Assembly (NCBI GenBank): GCA_903875445.1
Contig: CAIQWD010000085.1
Coordinates: 1-64,000 of the forward strand
DNA from: an uncultured delta proteobacterium
GTDB lineage: Bacteria; Desulfobacterota; Desulfobulbia; Desulfobulbales; Desulfocapsaceae
DNA length: 64,000 nucleotides
Reading direction: 5' to 3'
Part shown: piece after piece, positions 28,610-37,434 of the stretch
How positions within the stretch are numbered: the stretch's first letter is position 1
Layout of the letters: every line of letters starts with the position of its first letter
Notes under the pieces: generated by a model
The model's input: only the letters and a program-made list of their open reading frames with translations
Told to the model about the DNA's origin: nothing
Database searches by the model: none
Program-made: the position numbers and the translations under genes

Positions 28610-29530
28610 ATGGCTGACAACCAACCCACTCCCCAGGCAGTGTTGCAGCGATTGCGCCGCGAGCTTTTGCTGCAGGATGCTTCCGTGCGGTATGATAGGA
28701 CGGAGATAGTTCGTTACGGCGCCTTTGTCGGCTCGGTCATAGAGTGCCACGATCGGTTGCCGCGGGCCATGGATCATGCTCGCAGCCTGATTGCTGCATG
28801 CGCCGGCAGCGGACGGGCGCTGGCCAGCGGTACGGTTATCCTCGCCGATGAAATGAGTCTGTGTAAGGGTCGGTTCACCCGTTCATGGCACGCACCGCGC
28901 GGCGGGGTGTGGGGGTGTATGGTCTTTGCCAATACGCTTTTGCCGCAGTGGCGCAGTTTCATTTCTCTGACCGCAGGGGTGGCCTGTTGCGAGGCGGTGC
29001 GCGAGATATGCGGGGCACCGAGTTGTCTCCGCTGGGTCAACGATGTTCTTGTCGGGGGCAGAAAACTTGCCGGTTTTCTGGTGGAAAGCTACACGGAGGC
29101 GCTGCACGGCGAGGAATTCGCCCTGGTCGGTTTCGGCATCAATGTCAACAACATCTCCTTTCCGTCGGAGATTCAGGGGACTGCGACAAGTCTTTGCCGG
29201 ATTCTCGGCAGGGATATCGATCTTACCGAATTCACGACAATCTTTCTTGCAAAATTGGCATTCACCTTCGGTATTCTCCACCATGAAGAGGCCCGGGATC
29301 TGCGAGGGGACGGGTTTTCCGGCAGGCAGGGGAACCACCTTCTTCTCGATAGATGGCTGAGTCTCTCCGACACCCTTGGCAGGCGGGTGCTGTATGGATT
29401 CGATGTGATGACCGCGCCGCAATACCAGGCGGAGGTAATGGGTTTGGACCCAAGCGGCGGACTTATCCTTCGTCTTGCCGATGGCTCGGTGAAAACCGAA
29501 TACAGCGGAGAAATTCGTTATCTCGAATAG
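28610..29530 (+). CDS. birA: Divergent biotin--protein ligase
   Basis: This is 306 aa. Biotin ligases activate biotin as biotinyl-AMP and attach it to a carboxylase lysine. Typical segments are seen: WVNDVLVGGRKLAGFLVE (about residue 143) and LVGFGINVNN (about 173). The normal adenylate loop GRGRxGRxW is replaced by LCKGRFTRSW (about 85), keeping G, R, R and W but losing the first and last Gly. There is no N-terminal helix-turn-helix; instead a 70-residue extension of unknown fold precedes the catalytic domain, so it should not act as a bio operon repressor. A nearby substrate is PycB. Lipoate ligase is less likely given the KLAGFLVE and GINVNN motifs. Confidence 0.75.
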   Translation: MADNQPTPQAVLQRLRRELLLQDASVRYDRTEIVRYGAFVGSVIECHDRLPRAMDHARSLIAACAGSGRALASGTVILADEMSLCKGRFTRSWHAPRGGVWGCMVFANTLLPQWRSFISLTAGVACCEAVREICGAPSCLRWVNDVLVGGRKLAGFLVESYTEALHGEEFALVGFGINVNNISFPSEIQGTATSLCRILGRDIDLTEFTTIFLAKLAFTFGILHHEEARDLRGDGFSGRQGNHLLLDRWLSLSDTLGRRVLYGFDVMTAPQYQAEVMGLDPSGGLILRLADGSVKTEYSGEIRYLE

Positions 29531-29581
29531 AGGGTATTTGCCTGCGCTTTTTGCCTCGTCCGCCCTTCCGGATTAGCCGCT

Positions 29582-30328
29582 CTAGCCACCATACGCCTGC
29601 ATGATCCTCCACGACACGATATCCCTTTGGAACAGGTGTCTGCCGTATGCATGAAGAATCGCCAGGGCTTCCTGGCGGATGGTTCCGGAGATCTTCAGGC
29701 GATGCAGGCGCGCAAGCGGCAGGTCTTGTGCCGAGCGGAGAATCTTTATCGTCCCGTGCGACAGGGCGATTCCTCTCAAGGAACCGCTGATACATCCGGA
29801 ACAGATGATTCTGCCGCTGCTTGGGTCAAAGCTGTATCTTGCCTGGGGAATGACCTGGTTGGCACACCTGCCGCATGTCGAAAGATCCGGCCGGTAGCCT
29901 ACATACTCAAAGTAGCGGATGAGAAAAAGGATAAGAATGGCTTTCGGTTGCTGAAAGAGATTGAGGTGGTGCAGGGACCAGAGGCTGAGGCGAAATATCC
30001 GTTCATCCGGTTCCTCTTCTCGTATCCCGACGAGCAGGAATTCGCGAATAACCGAGGCAATGGTGTAGAGTTCCAGATCATAACGGATATTGAGAAAGCT
30101 TGTATGCAGCTCGGCCTCGGCGAGAAAAGCCAGGCTTCTGCCCGCTTTTTTCGTGCAGACGATATGGAGAAAGCTGAAGAGTTCGAGCTTGTTGACGAAG
30201 CGCCGCTGACTTTTCTTGGCCCCTTTGGCGATGGCAGCGATTCGACCTTCCGTCTGGCTCAACATGGTGACGATCAGGTCCGACTCACCATGATCGGTGC
30301 AGTCGAGGACAATGGCATCTGTTTCCAT
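29582..30328 (-). CDS. recO: DNA repair protein RecO
   Basis: This is 248 aa. RecO works with RecR and RecF in loading RecA on gapped DNA. The N-terminal OB fold begins with TDAIVLDCTDHGESDLIVTM and continues SQTEGRIAAIAKGAKKSQRR, a RecO signature. A zinc site is formed by CGRC and CSGC (about residues 153-180). The length is standard. It is the last gene of the surA-rodZ-recO series, with 16 bp to the preceding gene. Confidence 0.92.
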   Translation of the reverse strand: METDAIVLDCTDHGESDLIVTMLSQTEGRIAAIAKGAKKSQRRFVNKLELFSFLHIVCTKKAGRSLAFLAEAELHTSFLNIRYDLELYTIASVIREFLLVGIREEEPDERIFRLSLWSLHHLNLFQQPKAILILFLIRYFEYVGYRPDLSTCGRCANQVIPQARYSFDPSSGRIICSGCISGSLRGIALSHGTIKILRSAQDLPLARLHRLKISGTIRQEALAILHAYGRHLFQRDIVSWRIMQAYGG

Positions 30329-30344
30329 GGTGCCGGTTTAAGGG

Positions 30345-31250
30345 CTATCTCAGGAGGTATTCGGGAATCGCCAAAGTGATGCAATCATTGTCCGGTTTGG
30401 GCAATTCGAGCGGGGTTTCGTTTAAAGAGATTTTCGCACTGCTATTGACCGGCAGGGTGAGTATCAGTTTTTCCGCCGCCCGCCAGCTTACCTGTTCGCC
30501 GCCCTTGAAGGTCATAGAGCGTTGCGGGTTGTCATCAAGTGTCAGGGAAATCTTTGTTTCTTCCTGGAAGACCGCATTGATATGGTATTTGGTCGTTCCC
30601 GTTGCACTGAGGTTCTCACGACCATCCGGTTGGCTGGTGGCGGCCGTTGCCATGGTGGGGCTTGAAAGATCCAGCAGGTTGGGTTTTGCCGGTGTCGTGT
30701 TCCGGCTCTGGGCCATAGCAAAAACCGATTGCGGAACCGTTGCTTGCTTGCCTCCGTTCTTCGCTTGCAGCACCTGCTGGGCATCATCGAGACTGCGCAG
30801 TTTGATGCTCAGGTAAGAAGCCGGGTTCCAGGAAAAATACCAGCAGAGAAAGGCACCAAACAGAAGAAGCAGCAAGAGCGAAAGACCAAAATAAGCAAAG
30901 GGCAAAGAACTCGGGGGGTCAGCGAGATTTTTCATGTTCTGTGCGAGTCTGTTGGGCGGAGGGGTGTTGTATTGATTTTCCTTCGGCAGGTTTTTCCGCT
31001 CCTTTCCATACATCGCAAGTACTTCCACCGGATCGAGAGAAAGGCACTTGGCGTAAATGGTATAGAAGCCCCGGGTAAACACCTCCGCCGGTAGGGCGGC
31101 AAAGTTACTCTCTTCTATGGCCAGAAGATTTTTTGGTGAGATCCGTGTCCCTTCGGCGACCGCCTCTAGGTCAAGTCCCAATTTGATGCGTGTTTCGCGG
31201 AGGAATTCTCCGAGGAGTATATTATCCATACTAGTGGAAGGGAGTGACAT
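30345..31250 (-). CDS. rodZ: RodZ-like helix-turn-helix membrane protein
   Basis: This is 301 aa. The N-terminus is an Xre-type helix-turn-helix (GEFLRETRIKLGLDLEAVAE to LPAEVFTRGFY), the arrangement used by RodZ to bind MreB. One membrane helix lies near residues 118-137 (FGLSLLLLLLFGAFLCWYF), and a periplasmic DUF4115-like domain fills the C-terminus. RodZ links the cytoskeleton to cell shape. The ATG at 31250 has no visible ribosome binding site; a second ATG seven codons later is possible. surA precedes it by 30 bp. Confidence 0.82.
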   Translation of the reverse strand: MSLPSTSMDNILLGEFLRETRIKLGLDLEAVAEGTRISPKNLLAIEESNFAALPAEVFTRGFYTIYAKCLSLDPVEVLAMYGKERKNLPKENQYNTPPPNRLAQNMKNLADPPSSLPFAYFGLSLLLLLLFGAFLCWYFSWNPASYLSIKLRSLDDAQQVLQAKNGGKQATVPQSVFAMAQSRNTTPAKPNLLDLSSPTMATAATSQPDGRENLSATGTTKYHINAVFQEETKISLTLDDNPQRSMTFKGGEQVSWRAAEKLILTLPVNSSAKISLNETPLELPKPDNDCITLAIPEYLLR

Positions 31251-31280
31251 AATTTATTTTTAGATAACCAACAGTTAAGG

Positions 31281-32303
31281 TTATAGCTTTTGGATATAAG
31301 CGCTCTCTTTGAGCTTTTTAACCCATTCGGAATAGGCGACTTTCATTTTTTCTTCGTAGAGTTTCTCCCTCATCTCCTCTTTCAGTTTGTCATAGGCAGA
31401 GGAGGTTGAAGCTGCTTCGTCCTTGGTCGAGAGTAGTTTGAAGAATTGGTAACCATCGGAGGTTTCGATGATCTTACTCACTTCTCCCGGTTTTAGAGGG
31501 GCAATAGCCGTTCGCATGACCGAAGCCATGTCATCGAGACTGAGAATGCCGAGATCGCCGCCATCGCTCGCCGAGGGTAAATCGGAGAATTTTTTGGCGA
31601 TATCCTTGAAGTCCTGACCCTTGTTCACCAGCTCCAGAGCGCGCTCCGCCCGTTTCCTGGTTTCCGTCTTATCTTCTCGTTCTTTTCCCGGTTCGTTCAC
31701 TTCAGGGTTCCATTGGAATCCCATCTGCAGCAGGTAGAAACTGCCCTTTTCGGTTTTGGCGGTATAATGTTCCTTGTAATAGTCGCGAATCATTTCATCG
31801 GTGACGACTATTTTGGAGCGTACATCTAAGCTGACGAGCTTACTTTGCAAGACTTGATCGCGCAGCTGTTTTTTATAGGTTTCCTCGGTCATACCGGAAC
31901 GTTCTAGTTTCTTTTTAAACTCCACCGGGTCGAGACCTGAACGGCTGCGTGTATTGTCGTAAGCGGCGGCAAGCTCTTCGTCGGTTACTGTGGTGTTGGT
32001 CAATTTTGCCCGCCGGTTGATGAGACGGCGGTCAATCAGTCCGTTGAGGGCGGCTTCCCGTGCTTCAGTCAAGGCGTTTGCTAATGATGCTTGCCCGGAT
32101 GACTCTTTGACCATGGCTTGATATATCCTTCCGGCTTCTTCTTCAACCTCGGAGAGAGTGATCACCTCGTCGTTGACAATCGCCAGAACTTTATCGACCA
32201 GTTCTGCTCCGCCGGTAGACGGAAGACACAAGCCTAGAAGGAAGAGTGCCAGAATCTTGCCGAGGCATCTTCTCGTGGAACAAATCAAAAACGAATGTTT
32301 CAT
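31281..32303 (-). CDS. surA: SurA-like periplasmic peptidyl-prolyl isomerase
   Basis: This is 340 aa. A Sec signal peptide occupies roughly the first 32 residues. The SurA N-terminal chaperone module (LVDKVLAIVNDEVITLSEVE, residues about 35-55, and the helical KKLERSGMTEETYKKQLRDQ) is followed by one parvulin rotamase domain (about 185-290: ALELVNKGQDFKDIAKKFSD, GGDLGILSLDDM, LKPGEVSKIIETSDGYQFFK). SurA helps fold outer-membrane proteins such as LptD. E. coli SurA has two parvulin domains; here only one is visible. Confidence 0.87.
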   Translation of the reverse strand: MKHSFLICSTRRCLGKILALFLLGLCLPSTGGAELVDKVLAIVNDEVITLSEVEEEAGRIYQAMVKESSGQASLANALTEAREAALNGLIDRRLINRRAKLTNTTVTDEELAAAYDNTRSRSGLDPVEFKKKLERSGMTEETYKKQLRDQVLQSKLVSLDVRSKIVVTDEMIRDYYKEHYTAKTEKGSFYLLQMGFQWNPEVNEPGKEREDKTETRKRAERALELVNKGQDFKDIAKKFSDLPSASDGGDLGILSLDDMASVMRTAIAPLKPGEVSKIIETSDGYQFFKLLSTKDEAASTSSAYDKLKEEMREKLYEEKMKVAYSEWVKKLKESAYIQKL

Positions 32304-32546
32304 TGATATCCTAAAATAATAGAGTAGTTCTTATGGCCCTTCACGGTAGGTAATAAAACCATTTACCCAGAGTTCGGGTAAAAAGCTATTATTATTGCGG
32401 CGAATCGAGCAATTTCGCAACAGCGCCGGTAGTGGAATCCCGCCGAGTCATCTTGCCCGTTGTTGACTTTCAAGGAATATGGAATAAATTGTCGCAAGAG
32501 TATATCATAGAAGAGCCAATAATGAAATCATCCTGGGAGTAGAATA

Positions 32547-33050
32547 ATGAAAAAACAGCGGAAATGTATCTTTGCCATTCTGGCTTTCCTTATGATATCG
32601 GGTGGATTGATGTTGCCTGAGAAAATCATTGCAGCCACCAAAATGCCATCATTTGCTCTTGAGAATGTCCGTGATGGAAAGATTGTCGACTCGAGCATTT
32701 TTAAAGGTAAGGTACTCCTGTTAACTTTTTTTGCTACCTGGTGCGGACCCTGCGTGGAGGAGGTTCCCACATTAGTCAAGTTGCATACGGATATGGTGGA
32801 TGCCGGTTTCTCGGTGATCGGTATGTCTGTCGATCAGCAGGGTCCGGCTACAGTTGCAAAATTCATTGAAAAAAAAGCGATCAACTACCCCGTGTTCCTG
32901 GCTGAAGCAAAGACATCTAACGATTTTGGCGGGATATATGGTATTCCCGTGGCATTTCTTGTCAACAAAACTGGCAATGTGGTGAAAAAATACACCGGGT
33001 ATGTTACCCATACCGTTCTCGAAAAAGATATTCGCAGTTTACTCAACTGA
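32547..33050 (+). CDS. TlpA/ResA-like periplasmic thioredoxin
   Basis: This is 167 aa with an N-terminal signal peptide or membrane anchor (about residues 6-30, ending IIAA). The redoxin fold shows the active site TWCGPC (about 70), the cis-Pro in YGIPVAFLV (about 133), and FSVIGMSVDQQG. Such proteins reduce apocytochrome c or other periplasmic thiols and take electrons from CcdA-type partners; a ccdA gene lies at 7.9 kb. It is followed after 14 bp by a methyltransferase gene. Confidence 0.85.
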   Translation: MKKQRKCIFAILAFLMISGGLMLPEKIIAATKMPSFALENVRDGKIVDSSIFKGKVLLLTFFATWCGPCVEEVPTLVKLHTDMVDAGFSVIGMSVDQQGPATVAKFIEKKAINYPVFLAEAKTSNDFGGIYGIPVAFLVNKTGNVVKKYTGYVTHTVLEKDIRSLLN

Positions 33051-33064
33051 TTGATTTCATAATA

Positions 33065-33757
33065 ATGGATATACGAACTCTTCCCGAGCCGGAACGACAG
33101 ATATACAATCGTATCAGGGCCAAATATAAACTGACCTTTGACCGGTTTGATATTGGTGAAAAACGACTTCGACTTTTAAAGATTGCCGATCTTGAGGAAT
33201 TTCTCGACGGCAAGGATCCCTTCGCCAACGTGTCGGAATTCCCTTTCTGGATTCGGCTCTGGGACGCCGCCATGGTGCTGGCTTACGTGCTTGGGTCGCA
33301 GCGGGATACGGAAGGCAAACAGCTCCTTGAACTGGGAGCCGGACTCGGTGCCCCGGGTCTTGCTGCGGCTGCTGCCGGTTACACGGTAACCCTCAGCGAC
33401 TATGAAGATATCATTATGGATTTTCAGCGGGTGAGTGCCGCGGCATCAGGCTTGAAGGGAATTTCATTCGTTCACCTCGATTGGCTGGAAAGCCGGACAC
33501 TTGGGCCATTTGATATCTTGGCCGGTGCGGAAATCCTCTTTCGGGACGATTTTTTCGAGCCTCTGCTCAATATTTTTTCAACCCTCCTGAAGCCGGAGGG
33601 GACGATCTTTTTAGCCCATGATGCGACCCGGCAGAGCCTCTCAAAATTTCTCAAGCTTGCCGACAAAGATTTCGATATTGCCATAAAAAAACAGACCATC
33701 AGGCGCGATGGCAAGGAAAAAACCATTATAGTCAATCGCTTGCGCCATAAACAATAG
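33065..33757 (+). CDS. Small SAM methyltransferase (METTL21/Nnt1-like)
   Basis: This is 230 aa and cytoplasmic. The SAM motif is LLELGAGLGAPGLAAAAAG (about residue 79), followed by VTLSDYEDIIMDF and the post-motif LDWLESRTLGPFDILAGAEI. The FWIRLWDAAMVLAYVL lead-in resembles the lysine methyltransferase family METTL21/Nnt1, whose members methylate protein lysines. The substrate cannot be told from sequence. It lies between the TlpA-like gene and sirC on the same strand. Confidence 0.75.
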   Translation: MDIRTLPEPERQIYNRIRAKYKLTFDRFDIGEKRLRLLKIADLEEFLDGKDPFANVSEFPFWIRLWDAAMVLAYVLGSQRDTEGKQLLELGAGLGAPGLAAAAAGYTVTLSDYEDIIMDFQRVSAAASGLKGISFVHLDWLESRTLGPFDILAGAEILFRDDFFEPLLNIFSTLLKPEGTIFLAHDATRQSLSKFLKLADKDFDIAIKKQTIRRDGKEKTIIVNRLRHKQ

Positions 33758-33833
33758 CTCCTAAGAGGACAACATTTTCTCTTGGTTGAGGTTTGACCGC
33801 CTTCCCGGGAACACCACAAAAAGAACGACACTT

Positions 33834-34520
33834 ATGCCTTTTTATCCAGTTAATCTGCAAATAACCCACCGACTCTGCGTGGTAGTCGGTGGCGGCGGAG
33901 TCGCTCTGCGCAAAGTCAGAGGTCTTTTAGAAGCCGAGGCGCGGATCCGAGTTATCAGTCCGACCATCGCAACGGAACTGCGTATTCTCTCCGATGCAGG
34001 GAAAATCGAGTGGTTGCAAAGAGGCTATGTCGAAGGAGACCTGAAGGGTGCGTTTCTGGTGTTCGCCGCCACTAATGATCGTGACGTCCAGCTTCGGATA
34101 AAAAATGAGACGGCAAGGTCGGCCGGTATTCTCAATAGTGCCGATGATCCCGGCGGCAGTGATTTCCATGTTCCTGCTCATTTTCGCCGTGGCAAGATGC
34201 TGGTAACCATTGCCACCGGAGGCGGCAGCCCTGCCTTGGCAAAGAAGATTCGGGGGCAGCTGGAAGAAGCAATCGGACCGGAATACGAGGCAGTGGTCGA
34301 CCTTCTTGCCCTGATAAGGGAAAGGCTGCTTGACGGGCAAGATGAGACGGCGGTGCACACCGAACTGTTCGGCAGATTGCTGCAAATGGGGATAGTCGAT
34401 CTGCTGCTTGCGGCCAACTGGTTTGAATTGCAAATGTTGCTCCTGCGCGAGCTTCCGGCGGAAATCGATGCCGTTGCCTTGGTTCGGCAGTTTCTTGAAA
34501 AGCATGATACATTAAGGTAA
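33834..34520 (+). CDS. sirC: Precorrin-2 dehydrogenase / siroheme synthase-type protein
   Basis: The start is ATG 33834 (an earlier TTG would add 16 residues); the product is 228 aa. It oxidises precorrin-2 to sirohydrochlorin with NAD, on the way to siroheme and, in sulfate reducers, heme. It shows the NAD-binding VVVGGGGVALRKVRGLLEAE (residues 16-35), FAATNDRDVQ and the catalytic-region SADDPGGSDFHVPA (about residue 103). The CysG methyltransferase domain is absent, so this is the stand-alone Met8/SirC/CysG-N form. hemA follows two genes later, and the cluster sirC-ccsA-hemA is consistent with tetrapyrrole synthesis. Confidence 0.88.
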   Translation: MPFYPVNLQITHRLCVVVGGGGVALRKVRGLLEAEARIRVISPTIATELRILSDAGKIEWLQRGYVEGDLKGAFLVFAATNDRDVQLRIKNETARSAGILNSADDPGGSDFHVPAHFRRGKMLVTIATGGGSPALAKKIRGQLEEAIGPEYEAVVDLLALIRERLLDGQDETAVHTELFGRLLQMGIVDLLLAANWFELQMLLLRELPAEIDAVALVRQFLEKHDTLR

Positions 34521-34582
34521 TGAAACAGCCTTGGCGGGAAAGTTAACCGCCATGCCTGACACTCTTGTTTACTGGGAAATCC

Positions 34583-35410
34583 ATGGAAGAACTCACTTAC
34601 CTCCTTTTTCAGGCGATTCTTGGCATTGCTTTTGTCGTCACCGCGGCTTATTTGGTTTATTTTATTAGTCAAAATAAACAGATTCGCAAAATTGCCCGGG
34701 TTCTTATGGTCGTTTCGGGAGTTCTCCAATCCCTCTATATCCTTGTACGTTTTGCGCTTGCCGGTTATACCCCGATTACCTCGCAGCACGAGGCGGTGTT
34801 TTTTTTCGCCTGGGCCACCACCTGGGCCTATCTTTCTTTCAGGTGGCGGCATTCTGTAAAAAACTTCGGTACCTTTGTTTCTGTCCTTATTTTCTGTCTT
34901 ATCGTTATTTCATCGTTTTCTGAAAAAAAAATCGACCCTCTGCTACCGGCTTTGCAGAGTCTGTGGTTGCCTATTCATGGCGGGGTTTCCCTTATTGCCT
35001 ATGGTTTTCTCTCGCTCGCCTTCTGCGGCGGCCTGATGTATTTGCTGCTGGAGAGGGAACTCAAAAGCAAGAAATTCGGTTATTTTTTTTCCCGGTTTCC
35101 CTCTCTTGATGCTCTCGATCAACTGAATAATCACTGCCTTACCGCGGGCTTTATCTTTTTGACAATAGGTATCGTCACTGGTTCCATCTGGGCTCGGCAG
35201 GCCTGGGGAACTTACTGGCAATGGGATCCCAAAGAAACCTGGTCGTTGATTACCTGGTTCATATACCTGGTTCAACTCCATCAACGGTTTACCGTCGGCT
35301 GGCGCGGTAAGAGGGCCGCCGTTATGGCGGTGATCGGTTTCACTGCAGTTATTTTTACCCTGTGGGGCGTAACATATCTGCTTGGAGGGGTGCATAGTTA
35401 TGCCAGGTGA
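34583..35410 (+). CDS. ccsA: CcsA/HemX-family membrane protein
   Basis: The start is ATG 34583 (a TTG six codons earlier is less likely); the product is 275 aa with about eight membrane helices. The tryptophan-rich heme-binding segment WGTYWQWDPKETWSLITWF (about residue 211), flanked by conserved His, marks the CcsA family, which delivers heme for cytochrome c assembly in system II. HemX proteins beside hemA share this fold and help set GluTR levels, so either role is possible. Its stop overlaps hemA by 11 bases. Confidence 0.85.
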   Translation: MEELTYLLFQAILGIAFVVTAAYLVYFISQNKQIRKIARVLMVVSGVLQSLYILVRFALAGYTPITSQHEAVFFFAWATTWAYLSFRWRHSVKNFGTFVSVLIFCLIVISSFSEKKIDPLLPALQSLWLPIHGGVSLIAYGFLSLAFCGGLMYLLLERELKSKKFGYFFSRFPSLDALDQLNNHCLTAGFIFLTIGIVTGSIWARQAWGTYWQWDPKETWSLITWFIYLVQLHQRFTVGWRGKRAAVMAVIGFTAVIFTLWGVTYLLGGVHSYAR

Positions 35411-36689
35411 AAATATCATTTTGCTCGGGGTGAATCACAAAAATACTCCGGTGGAAATACGTGAGCAAATTGCTGTGTCCGGCGGTTACGAAGAGCCGCT
35501 TGCGGCATTAAAGCAAATTGCCGGCCTGCGTGAATGCTACCTGCTTTCCACCTGCAATCGCGTCGAGTTGCTGCTGGTCGCTGAGCCACAATTCGATATA
35601 GAAGACAAGGTTGTCGCCTTTCTTTTTGGCGAGCAGATTCCCCGAACAGAGGCAAATCACTACCTCTATCTTCTCTATGGCCAGGAAGCAGTACATCATT
35701 TATTCATGGTCGCCGCCAGCCTTGATTCCATGGTGGTGGGAGAAGTGCAGATACTCGGGCAGTTGAAAGAAGCCTATCGGCATGCCGCCCGTTTCGGTTG
35801 CACCGGGCCACTTCTCAACAAATTACTGCATAAATCCTTTTCTGTTGCCAAAAGGGTACGAAGCGAAACGGCTATTGGTTCCTCTGCTGTTTCGATTAGT
35901 TATGCTGCAGTCCAGCTTGCCAGAAAAATATTCGGTAATCTCAAAGACAAAAAGGTACTCCTTATCGGTGCCGGGGAAATGGCCGAACTTGCCGCCGAAC
36001 ATCTGGTCGGACAGGGAGTGGCCGAGGTGATCGTTGCCAATCGCACCTTGAGCAGGGCGGTTGATTTGGCAAAACGTTTTCACGGCAAGGCCATTTCCAT
36101 CGGGGAGCTGGTGCCACAACTCGAACATGTCGATATCATAATCAGCTCTACCGGCGCGACCGATATTATCCTCCATAAAGATGAGGTGAAATCGGTAATG
36201 CGGGCGCGGATGAACAGCCCTCTGTTTTTCATCGATATTGCCGTGCCCCGCGACCTTGATCCACGCCTTATTGAAATTGACAATGTCTACCTGTATGACA
36301 TCGATGATCTGAGCAATGTCGTTGAAATCAACAAATCGGAGCGCGACAAGGAGGCGGTAAAGGCCGGTCGCATTGTCGATGAGGAAACGCTCAAGTTTCA
36401 GCGCTGGTATCAAGGAGTGGCGGTAACTCCGACCATTCAAGCCCTGAAGAAAAAATTGGACGATATCGCCCTTGGTGAATTGGAAAAAACCTTGGCCAGG
36501 ATGCCTCAGGTGGATGATATTGACCGCAAAACCCTGGTGAAAATGGTGGAGGCCATGGTTGCCAAAATTCTCCACGACCCGCTGATGTACCTCAAGAGCG
36601 AATCATGCGCCGGGCGCGACAATAGTGATCTCAAAGTAACGATTGTGCGCGAATTGTTTGGCCTGACCAAGGAAGAAGATGGGCGGTAA
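35400..36689 (+). CDS. hemA: Glutamyl-tRNA reductase
   Basis: The start is ATG 35400, with GGAGGGG about eight bases upstream, overlapping ccsA; the product is 429 aa. HemA reduces glutamyl-tRNA to glutamate-1-semialdehyde, the first step of the C5 tetrapyrrole route. It shows the active Cys in LLSTCNRVELL (about residue 50), SSAVSISYAAVQLA, the NADP fold VLLIGAGEMAELAAEHL (about 186) and the C-terminal dimerisation helices. The length is normal. It overlaps a downstream unknown gene by 11 bases, so the four genes are probably one transcript. Confidence 0.96.
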   Translation: MPGENIILLGVNHKNTPVEIREQIAVSGGYEEPLAALKQIAGLRECYLLSTCNRVELLLVAEPQFDIEDKVVAFLFGEQIPRTEANHYLYLLYGQEAVHHLFMVAASLDSMVVGEVQILGQLKEAYRHAARFGCTGPLLNKLLHKSFSVAKRVRSETAIGSSAVSISYAAVQLARKIFGNLKDKKVLLIGAGEMAELAAEHLVGQGVAEVIVANRTLSRAVDLAKRFHGKAISIGELVPQLEHVDIIISSTGATDIILHKDEVKSVMRARMNSPLFFIDIAVPRDLDPRLIEIDNVYLYDIDDLSNVVEINKSERDKEAVKAGRIVDEETLKFQRWYQGVAVTPTIQALKKKLDDIALGELEKTLARMPQVDDIDRKTLVKMVEAMVAKILHDPLMYLKSESCAGRDNSDLKVTIVRELFGLTKEEDGR

Positions 36690-37182
36690 CCTCAGCGAAA
36701 TCCTGGAAGATGAGTGGTATTTGGTGAGGCACTCCGGAGAAACGCCGGAAATTGCGCTGCATTCGGCTCTTTATTATCTCACCCGGGCAAAAGATGGGCC
36801 ACGGGCAACTCTCAATAAAGAGCAATTCGATATGCTTCGAGAGGCGGCGGTCGAGCGTTTTTTGGAAATTGTCCTCCGGGATTTGCAACACGCCAACTGT
36901 TGTACTAAGACATACCGGGGGCTCCGTCGATCGATTATCAACTATCGGCGATTCTGCACCTTCTGCGAGCGGCAGAAGATGGATCCGGGCGGAGTGCGGA
37001 GGCAAGCAGCCGATGCTCTTCAAGTTTTTCTGACAACAGAGCATGCCGAAGTAAGCAGCGGAAAACGGCCGTCAATAATCAACTGCAGCCACCGTGAATT
37101 GAAGGTTTTCGCGGCTGAACTGGGCGTTGATCTGATAAACAAATTTGCCGGAATTGCTGCTTACTGCCTCTCTGCCGATTGA
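36679..37182 (+). CDS. Hypothetical protein coupled to hemA
   Basis: This is 167 aa and cytoplasmic; its ATG overlaps the hemA stop by 11 bases, indicating translational coupling. The N-terminal LSEILEDEWYLVRHSGETPE is acidic and helical. The middle holds a Cys cluster (CC near residue 74 and CTFC near 94), and Arg-rich helices follow. I do not recognise the family. The tight overlap with hemA suggests a role with GluTR or heme supply, or only co-expression. No paralogue is seen in the window. Confidence 0.65.
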   Translation: MGGNLSEILEDEWYLVRHSGETPEIALHSALYYLTRAKDGPRATLNKEQFDMLREAAVERFLEIVLRDLQHANCCTKTYRGLRRSIINYRRFCTFCERQKMDPGGVRRQAADALQVFLTTEHAEVSSGKRPSIINCSHRELKVFAAELGVDLINKFAGIAAYCLSAD

Positions 37183-37434
37183 TTTTCCATCATCACGCAG
37201 GCATTGCCTTATTCCGGGCCAGTAACAACAGACTACTGCGGTTTCCAGGAGGAGAGGGGGCGATCGCCGCCTATCTTTTTGAAGGCGTTTGGTGGGGTTC
37301 TTGCCGTGAGTGGGAATCTGTTTTTATTTTTTCAGGGAAATATCTTTGTCATGGTATTTGTTTAGCTGTTCTGTTATCTCTTGTGGGATAAATATGGACT
37401 GTCTTTGGCTGCCGAACCCCCTCTTTTAAGAATT

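Noticed and set aside
37179-37391. 70-codon frame between the hemA cluster and prc
   Set aside because: It starts on a weak codon, has no ribosome binding site and matches nothing; probably non-coding leader.
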